From Dehalococcoidia bacterium (GTDB taxonomy: Bacteria; Chloroflexota; Dehalococcoidia; SZUA-161), in assembly GCA_004376205.1 (NCBI GenBank), contig SOKG01000103.1:1-11128 (forward strand): a stretch of 11,128 bases of DNA, read 5' to 3'. Made by a program: the position numbers and the translations under genes. The first letter of the stretch is position 1, and each line of letters begins with the position of its first letter. The notes beneath the pieces are model-generated. The model was not told where the DNA came from. It ran no database searches and was given only the letters and a program-made list of their open reading frames with translations. This document shows, one piece after another, positions 7,246 to 11,128 of the stretch.

Positions 7246-7542
7246 CTAGGTTGATGCCAGGAAGGCATCCATTACATTCAGATTTTTCTTTTCGACCACC
7301 AGGTCAAATATCTTGTCCTTTGCATCCCGGGGGAGCAACTCAATGGATTTGGTGGTTGCTGAATCGTATTTCGCCATCGGGTACTTCTTCAGGAGTGCGT
7401 CCTTCTGCGCCTCACTTGTAGGCACTGGCAAGCATTTCAACCCGGCAAAAACGTCTTGCGTTACATCCGCAAGCCCGGCTTTCTGAAGTCTTTCCAGCCG
7501 CTCTTCATTTATCCATATGTTTATTGGAATGGATTCTGCCAT
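7246..7542 (-). CDS. Small conserved-looking protein of 98 residues between sat and aprB, function unknown
   Basis: I do not recognise a family. The start at 7542 is chosen over an upstream ATG at 7566 because GGAGGTG sits 5 nt before it, while the longer version would begin inside sat. The product is small, soluble, charged and probably mostly helical (I-N-E-E-R-L-E-R-L-Q-K-A at 11-22), with one cysteine (C37), no signal peptide and no membrane segment. Its start codon is 1 nt after the sat stop codon, and its ribosome site lies in the last codons of sat, so it should be translated with Sat. Small open frames between sat and aprBA have been reported in Archaeoglobus; whether this one is related cannot be judged here. 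A role in the Sat-Apr step is inferred only from position. Confidence 0.85.
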   Translation of the reverse strand: MAESIPINIWINEERLERLQKAGLADVTQDVFAGLKCLPVPTSEAQKDALLKKYPMAKYDSATTKSIELLPRDAKDKIFDLVVEKKNLNVMDAFLAST

Positions 7543-7543
7543 C

Positions 7544-8785
7544 TTACACCTCCATTGGGGGAACACTGATAACAGGGTTCCTCTTGCTTAAATATTCCTC
7601 AGTCACGAAGGGTGATCCAAAGCCGTATTTCTCGGCTGATTCCATGACCAGGTCGAAGACCTCCGGTCTGAATATCAGCCTTGGGGGCTTGACTCCGTCC
7701 TGAATGATGCTTCTGATCACGGTACCGCTGAATTGTTGAGGTTTGTGTCCGCAAAGTCCCGAATAGGTTACCTCACCACAGGTTGGGCAATACCACCATT
7801 CAAGGGTCAGTACCGAGCCTATGCCAAGATCAGGCACCTGGCTAAAGATCTCGTGGGCAGCATAAGTGCCATAATAGGTCCCCACCCCAGCATGATCCCT
7901 GCCAAACATATGATGAGTACAGCCGAGGTTCTTCCTCACGATGGCGTGGAAGATGGCCTCTTTTGGCCCTGCGTACCGCATATCCCACAATAGAATCGAG
8001 GTGAGGTGAGTCCCTTCCTTGAAGTAGCCAGACTCTCTCGTGACATCGTGGGTTAGCACGATCGCTTCATCAATATAGTCGCCAGTCCTCTTTTCTCCAA
8101 CTACGCAACTGACCAGGACCGCGTCAGCATTGGACGAGAACCATGCACCTTTCATCAGCCACTCGTGTCCGGTATGGGGCACATTCCTGGTTTGATGAGC
8201 GATAACTCTCTCCCAACCCAGCTCAGCCATCTTCTGTCTGAGCACCTTGGGAGGATACCAGTATTTGTCAAAGGGCGGGTTTACTTTGGGCGGATTCACG
8301 ACGGACACCTTGCCCCCAAGGAATTTGTCCTTGTAGGCGTTCGTCCTTTTCACGCCGGGGTGTTTGTCTTCTGTAGTGCCATAGACCTTCTCAGCGAAGA
8401 GGTTCTTGTCGTAGGAAAAGATTTCTTCCAACTCCAGTACGGCATAAGGTTGATCCTGATACGTAAGAAGGAGGGTATCTCCCTCCTTTATTCCCTTCTC
8501 CTGTATCTCGCTCTCCGAGATATCGAAGACAATGGGAATGCTCCAGATGTACCCGCTGGCAAGACGCATATCCTTGCAGACGGAATCCACCTCCTTGGAC
8601 CCCATATAGCCCTCAATGGGTGAAAAAAAGCCATGGGCAATGCTCAAGATCTCATTTGCCCTCGAACCGTCAATGGCTAGTCTCACTTTTGCCCCTCTGG
8701 CCTTTTCCTTGCCTTTACCCGGCTCCATCACCCTGTCCACGAGCGTTCCGCCATGGGGGGATAGAGCATTGTTCACTTCTGCCAT
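7544..8785 (-). CDS. sat: Dissimilatory ATP sulfurylase (sulfate adenylyltransferase)
   Basis: Sat converts ATP and sulfate into APS and pyrophosphate, the activation step before AprAB. The 413-residue protein is the homo-oligomeric type and lacks a kinase domain. Catalytic motifs are QTRN (198-201) with HTGHE (204-208) and GRDHAG (295-300). A zinc-site-like cluster C333, C336, C345, H347 follows, as in several bacterial and archaeal dissimilatory enzymes. The N-terminal PUA-like region and central domain are intact. An in-frame ATG exists 12 codons upstream at 8821, but AAGGAGGTAAC lies directly before the ATG at 8785, which is therefore preferred. It is the first gene of the leftward sat-apr-qmo operon and is preceded by duplicated strong promoters. 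Confidence 0.98.
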   Translation of the reverse strand: MAEVNNALSPHGGTLVDRVMEPGKGKEKARGAKVRLAIDGSRANEILSIAHGFFSPIEGYMGSKEVDSVCKDMRLASGYIWSIPIVFDISESEIQEKGIKEGDTLLLTYQDQPYAVLELEEIFSYDKNLFAEKVYGTTEDKHPGVKRTNAYKDKFLGGKVSVVNPPKVNPPFDKYWYPPKVLRQKMAELGWERVIAHQTRNVPHTGHEWLMKGAWFSSNADAVLVSCVVGEKRTGDYIDEAIVLTHDVTRESGYFKEGTHLTSILLWDMRYAGPKEAIFHAIVRKNLGCTHHMFGRDHAGVGTYYGTYAAHEIFSQVPDLGIGSVLTLEWWYCPTCGEVTYSGLCGHKPQQFSGTVIRSIIQDGVKPPRLIFRPEVFDLVMESAEKYGFGSPFVTEEYLSKRNPVISVPPMEV

Positions 8786-8875
8786 GTTACCTCCTTCTTC
8801 AGAATCAGAAATATCGGCCACTTATTCTTGGTTCGGACCATATACACTGCGTCAAAATAAGTACAAAGTGCCTTT
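8786..8875 (-). other. sat leader (untranslated region after the proximal promoter)
   Basis: The predicted proximal start of transcription near 8898 gives a leader of about 113 nt before sat. Apart from the Shine-Dalgarno site AAGGAGG at its end I see no riboswitch fold, strong hairpin or attenuator. A possible weak third promoter (TTGTAC, 16 nt, TATATG on the minus strand, about 8845-8872) is too poor to call. Confidence 0.4.
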
Positions 8876-8893
8876 TTGTGAAATCCATCACAA
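8876..8893. promoter_or_regulatory. CRP/FNR/HcpR-type operator, copy 1 (perfect palindrome)
   Basis: TTGTGAAATCCATCACAA has perfect 6-bp arms TTGTGA and TCACAA around N6. This is the consensus form for CRP-family regulators and matches the reported HcpR signal of sulfate-reducing deltaproteobacteria, a regulator linked there to sat and apr genes. Its centre is about 13 nt downstream of the predicted start from promoter P1, a position typical of repression. Which regulator binds cannot be told from the window. Confidence 0.65.
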
Positions 8894-8904
8894 TCTCGCC
8901 GTCC

Positions 8905-8933
8905 AGTATATCACCCAGAAACGCTCTTGTCAA
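8905..8933 (-). promoter_or_regulatory. sat promoter P1 (proximal)
   Basis: On the minus strand TTGACA (8928-8933) and TATACT (8905-8910) are separated by exactly 17 nt. TGA directly before the -10 gives an extended -10 (TGn). This is close to an ideal sigma70 promoter. Predicted transcription start is near 8898, about 113 nt before the sat ATG. Confidence 0.85.
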
Positions 8934-8950
8934 TAGGGAAAGCCTGCTGT

Positions 8951-8968
8951 TAGTGAAATCCATCACAA
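8951..8968. promoter_or_regulatory. CRP/FNR/HcpR-type operator, copy 2
   Basis: TAGTGAAATCCATCACAA differs from copy 1 at one base in the left half-site. It lies about +13 from the predicted start of P2 and about -61.5 from that of P1. The second distance is the classical class I spacing for CRP-type activation. The dual role is inference and depends on where transcription really starts. Confidence 0.6.
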
Positions 8969-8979
8969 GCTCGCCGTGT

Positions 8980-9008
8980 AGTATATCACCCTCATGTGTT
9001 CTTGTCAA
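8980..9008 (-). promoter_or_regulatory. sat promoter P2 (distal)
   Basis: TTGACA (9003-9008), a 17-nt spacer and TATACT (8980-8985) with an extended TGA are arranged on the minus strand exactly as in P1, 75 bp upstream of it. Predicted start is near 8973. It would add to P1 in driving the sat-apr-qmo operon. Confidence 0.85.
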
Positions 9009-9082
9009 TAGAACTAGGGTGGTCTTGTGCAAATTCTACGTAACATTAGGCCAAAATCCGAGTAAGTTTTCGCACATTACTG

Positions 9083-9111
9083 TTGACAGCCTTTCTTGAG
9101 CATGCTAGACT
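9083..9111 (+). promoter_or_regulatory. Promoter of the rightward RsbRD_N-dsrMK operon
   Basis: TTGACA (9083-9088), 17 nt, then TAGACT (9106-9111) with TGC directly before it (extended -10). Predicted transcription starts near 9118. This lies downstream of the TTG (9096) and ATG (9102) that would open the longest reading frame, so those cannot be used from this transcript. No copy of the TTGTGA-N6-TCACAA operator adjoins it. A short AGTAA/TTACT inverted repeat lies just upstream (9061-9081). Confidence 0.7.
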
Positions 9112-9146
9112 ATTTGCCCAGAGTGGCCCGCGGGCTATACGATTTG

Positions 9147-9683
9147 ATGATGACGCTGGAACAGCTTCTTTCGCAAAAGAGGGACGCCATTCTGGGACGA
9201 TGGTCCGACCTGATAGCGTGCAGCCCTCCAACAGGCGCTGCACCTCCAGTCAGAGGCACAGACCAGTTCACCAACCCCGTGGCCCACATCATTGGCCTTG
9301 CAACGGATGCCCTCTACAGCGAACTGCTCCAAGGCAGCACGGACTCCGATAAGGTCTGCGCCTCCCTTGACAATATCATCAAGATCAAGGCGGTTCAGGA
9401 CCTTTCTCCCTCCCAAGCCGTTGCCTTTGTGTTCCTGCTGAAGAAAGCGATAACAGAGGAACTGAGAAGCGAGATCGAGAAGCGACAACTTCTGGGACAA
9501 TGGCTGGAATTTGAGCTCCGAATAGACAAGCTAGCATCCCTGGCGTTTGACATCTACATGCAGTGCCGAGAGAAGATTTGCCAGCTCAGGGTCAACGAGA
9601 TAAAGGCTGATCGAGAGGCGGCTTTCAGATTGCTCGAATTAGTGGAGACCGCGGGGAGGAAACGCTTTGAGGCAATAGAATGA
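9147..9683 (+). CDS. RsbRD_N-domain protein at the head of the dsrMK operon
   Basis: This 178-residue soluble protein resembles the N-terminal sensory domain of RsbR-type stressosome proteins (RsbRD_N): an L-L-x-x-K-R-x-A-I-L-x-R-W start, the N-P-V-A-H-I-I-G segment (43-50), and the Q-D-L-S-P-S-Q-A-V-A-F-V-F-L-L-K motif (84-99). No STAS, kinase or other output domain follows, so it is a stand-alone sensor-like helical bundle. The frame stays open up to TTG at 9096 and ATG at 9102, but the promoter overlaps those codons and family members begin close to this motif, so ATG at 9147 (or 9150) is preferred; no clear ribosome site supports any of them. It overlaps dsrM by 4 nt (ATGA). Such proteins are, to my recollection, often found beside dsrMK in sulfate reducers; the role is unknown. 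Confidence 0.88.
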   Translation: MMTLEQLLSQKRDAILGRWSDLIACSPPTGAAPPVRGTDQFTNPVAHIIGLATDALYSELLQGSTDSDKVCASLDNIIKIKAVQDLSPSQAVAFVFLLKKAITEELRSEIEKRQLLGQWLEFELRIDKLASLAFDIYMQCREKICQLRVNEIKADREAAFRLLELVETAGRKRFEAIE

Positions 9684-10612
9684 GCGGCGTGTACATCTTT
9701 TTCGGGGTTGTGATACCCTATACCGCTGCAGTCGTATTCATTCTAGGGTTGCTTTATCGCATCTGGAAATGGGCAGGAGCGCCAGTCCCATTCCGCATAC
9801 CTACAACCTGCGGGCAGCAGAAATCGCTCCCCTGGATCAAGTCGAGCTACCTAGATAATCCACACAATACTTATGGCGTCATCGGTAGAATGGCACTGGA
9901 GGTGCTGCTGTTTCGCTCCTTGTTGCGTAACACAACAGTTGAGCTGAAGCAACAGGCGAAGAGGCTGATATATACTGAGAGCTTGGCACTCTGGCTAGCG
10001 GCGCTGGCCTTCCACTGGTCCCTCCTTATTATTCTACTCAGACATCTACGGTTTTTTACCGAGCCCGTGCCCGCCTTCGTTCTCGGCCTCCAGAGCCTCG
10101 ACGGTGTTTTTAAAATCGCCGTGCCCACGCTTTTCATAACCGATATTATCATCCTGCTCGCCCTGACATATCTCATCTTCAGAAGAGTTGCACAGTCACA
10201 GGTGCGCTTCATCTCTCTTCCCTCCGACTATCTGTCCATCCTGCTGATTCTGGGCGTAGTCTTTTCCGGCCTTCTGATGCGGTTCTTCTACAAAGTGGAT
10301 ATTGTTGCTGTGAAGGAGCTGGCCCTGGGCGTTATCACCTTCAGTCCCTCCACCCCGCCTGCGGGTATCGGCATCCCCTTCTACATCCATCTTTTCCTGT
10401 TTTGCACTCTTCTGGCCTACTTTCCCTTCAGTAAGATGGTGCACATGGCGGGGGTATTCCTTAGCCCCACGAGGAATCTGGCAAATAGCAGCCGTATGCG
10501 GCGACACGTCAATCCCTGGGATTACCCGGTCAAGGTGCATACCTACGAGGAGTATGAAGACGAATTCCGGGATGTTATGAAGGCTGCTGGAATGCCCCTT
10601 GATAAGGAGTGA
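9680..10612 (+). CDS. dsrM: DsrM, membrane cytochrome b subunit of the DsrMKJOP complex
   Basis: DsrM is an integral membrane diheme cytochrome b related to nitrate reductase gamma (NarI). It exchanges electrons between menaquinol and DsrK. The 310-residue protein shows about five membrane segments (roughly 3-26, 103-123, 147-168, 181-200, 232-252). Candidate heme ligands include H112 and H122, and H237 and H255. The large loop 38-100 and hydrophilic C-terminal tail (280-310) match DsrM. The start ATG overlaps the stop of the preceding gene (ATGA), with GAGG upstream. It is followed by dsrK after 2 nt. Confidence 0.95.
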   Translation: MSGVYIFFGVVIPYTAAVVFILGLLYRIWKWAGAPVPFRIPTTCGQQKSLPWIKSSYLDNPHNTYGVIGRMALEVLLFRSLLRNTTVELKQQAKRLIYTESLALWLAALAFHWSLLIILLRHLRFFTEPVPAFVLGLQSLDGVFKIAVPTLFITDIIILLALTYLIFRRVAQSQVRFISLPSDYLSILLILGVVFSGLLMRFFYKVDIVAVKELALGVITFSPSTPPAGIGIPFYIHLFLFCTLLAYFPFSKMVHMAGVFLSPTRNLANSSRMRRHVNPWDYPVKVHTYEEYEDEFRDVMKAAGMPLDKE

Positions 10613-10614
10613 AT

Positions 10615-11128
10615 GTGCCTGACGAGAAATTGACCCAAGAAGAGATGCTAGATATAGACTACACTCCTCCCAAGAAGAGTTGGCTGGAGCCTTCCGCCGT
10701 ATTCAGGAAAGGCACCTATTGCTACAGTGCGCCGCCAAAGCATCAGGGATATCTCGAACTCCCGTATCCCAGGGAGTGGCAACCGTTTGATGCCGATTGG
10801 AAACTGCCCGAGAACTGGAAGGAGATCATACTGAAGGGGATGGAGGACCGGCTGAGTAGGTTCCGCTCCTTCAGGCTCTTCCTGGACATCTGTGTGCGCT
10901 GTGGTGCCTGCGCTGACAAGTGTCACTTCTTCATCGGCTCCGGGGACCCCAAGAATATGCCAGTGCTGCGGACGGAACTCTTGCGATCCGTTTACCGAAA
11001 GCACTTCACCCTGCCTGGAAAGCTTTTTGGCAAGTTGGCTGGAGCGAGGGAACTGACGGAGGATGTACTGAGAGAGTGGTTCTACTACTTCTACCAGTGC
11101 ACCGAATGTCGCCGCTGCTCAGTTTTCT
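10615..11128 (+). CDS. dsrK: DsrK, HdrD-like catalytic iron-sulfur subunit of DsrMKJOP (3' end off the window)
   Basis: DsrK is the cytoplasmic HdrD-like subunit thought to reduce the DsrC trisulfide using electrons from DsrM. The first 171 residues are present. An N-terminal segment with Y-T-P-P-K-K-S-W and a P-R-E-W stretch leads to the ferredoxin motif C93, C96, C99, C103 (DICVRCGACADKCHFF) and the start of a second, C162, C165, C168 (QCTECRRCSVF), where the window ends. This matches canonical DsrK closely. GTG at 10615 is chosen as start because AAGGAG lies 8 nt before it. The overlapping ATG at 10613 leads to an early stop. The noncatalytic cysteine motifs and CCG domains expected later are outside the window. 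Confidence 0.95.
   Translation, partial: MPDEKLTQEEMLDIDYTPPKKSWLEPSAVFRKGTYCYSAPPKHQGYLELPYPREWQPFDADWKLPENWKEIILKGMEDRLSRFRSFRLFLDICVRCGACADKCHFFIGSGDPKNMPVLRTELLRSVYRKHFTLPGKLFGKLAGARELTEDVLREWFYYFYQCTECRRCSVF

Larger units (their letters stand above)
8876..9011. repeat. Tandem duplication (75-bp period) of a promoter-operator module
   Basis: Positions 8876-8936 and 8951-9011 align without gaps at 51 of 61 bases by hand count, with an exact 75-bp offset. Identical blocks are the operator right half, CTCGCCGT, AGTATATCACCC (reverse complement of the extended -10) and TCTTGTCAATAG (-35). Six of the ten differences fall in the 8 bp in the middle of the promoter spacer. The retained blocks are exactly the functional elements, which suggests selection on both copies. 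Confidence 0.9.

Noticed and set aside
7542..7566. Longer start for the 98-residue gene at 7566
   Set aside because: It would begin inside sat without a ribosome site; GGAGGTG is correctly spaced before 7542.
8821..8821. Longer sat start 12 codons upstream
   Set aside because: The ATG at 8785 has an ideal AAGGAGG directly before it, whereas the upstream ATG lacks one and would place the ribosome site inside the gene.
8805..9032. 75-codon minus-strand frame with a 25-residue peptide repeat (G-D-I-L-x-G-E-x-V-M-D-F-T)
   Set aside because: The peptide repeat follows from the 75-bp DNA duplication, which happens to be a multiple of three. The conserved bases match promoter and operator elements, there is no good ribosome site, and the frame overlaps the sat leader.
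1..11128. CRISPR arrays, tRNA or rRNA genes, transposases or attachment sites
   Set aside because: None seen. The only tandem repeat is the two-copy promoter module, and all large frames belong to the sulfate-reduction genes.

Overview
This window carries most of the energy-conserving core of dissimilatory sulfate reduction, arranged as two operons that diverge from one control region near 8.8-9.1 kb. Leftward (minus strand) run sat, an unrecognised 98-residue gene, aprB, aprA, a YkgJ-type cysteine-cluster gene, qmoA, qmoB and the start of an HdrC/QmoC-like gene cut by the left edge. Rightward (plus strand) run an RsbRD_N-domain gene, dsrM and the start of dsrK, cut by the right edge. The host is a bacterial sulfate reducer: the promoters are sigma70-like, the Shine-Dalgarno sites are strong, and the gene set matches Desulfobacterota and their relatives. 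The phylum cannot be fixed from this piece. The gene in the qmoC position looks more like the soluble HdrC/HdrD proteins that replace QmoC in Gram-positive sulfate reducers, so a non-Desulfobacterota host (for example Chloroflexota or Firmicutes) is also possible.

The genes form one pathway. Sat activates sulfate to APS and AprAB reduces APS to sulfite. QmoAB with its membrane or Hdr-type partner feeds electrons to AprAB. DsrMK, normally with JOP, handles menaquinol and DsrC-trisulfide electrons on the sulfite-reduction side. The leftward genes are tightly packed: 1 nt lies between sat and the small gene, 20 nt between aprB and aprA, and two successive junctions (YkgJ-qmoA and qmoA-qmoB) overlap by 8 nt. 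The looser junctions after aprA and after qmoB hold strong inverted repeats without T-tracts, which suggests mRNA processing or stability control rather than termination.

The most striking feature is the sat upstream region. A 75-bp-period tandem duplication carries two complete consensus promoters, each with TTGACA, a 17-bp spacer and an extended -10 TATACT. Each is followed at about +13 by a CRP/FNR/HcpR-type palindrome. The middle of the promoter spacer has diverged between copies while the operator, -10 and -35 are kept. A separate strong promoter drives the dsr side and implies a start codon for the RsbRD_N gene downstream of the longest possible one.

Other points of interest are a 9-G run at the end of qmoA that doubles as the qmoB ribosome binding site, where loss of one G would fuse qmoA and qmoB in frame. 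There are also two poorly understood genes, the 98-residue protein and the YkgJ-like protein, embedded in an otherwise textbook operon.
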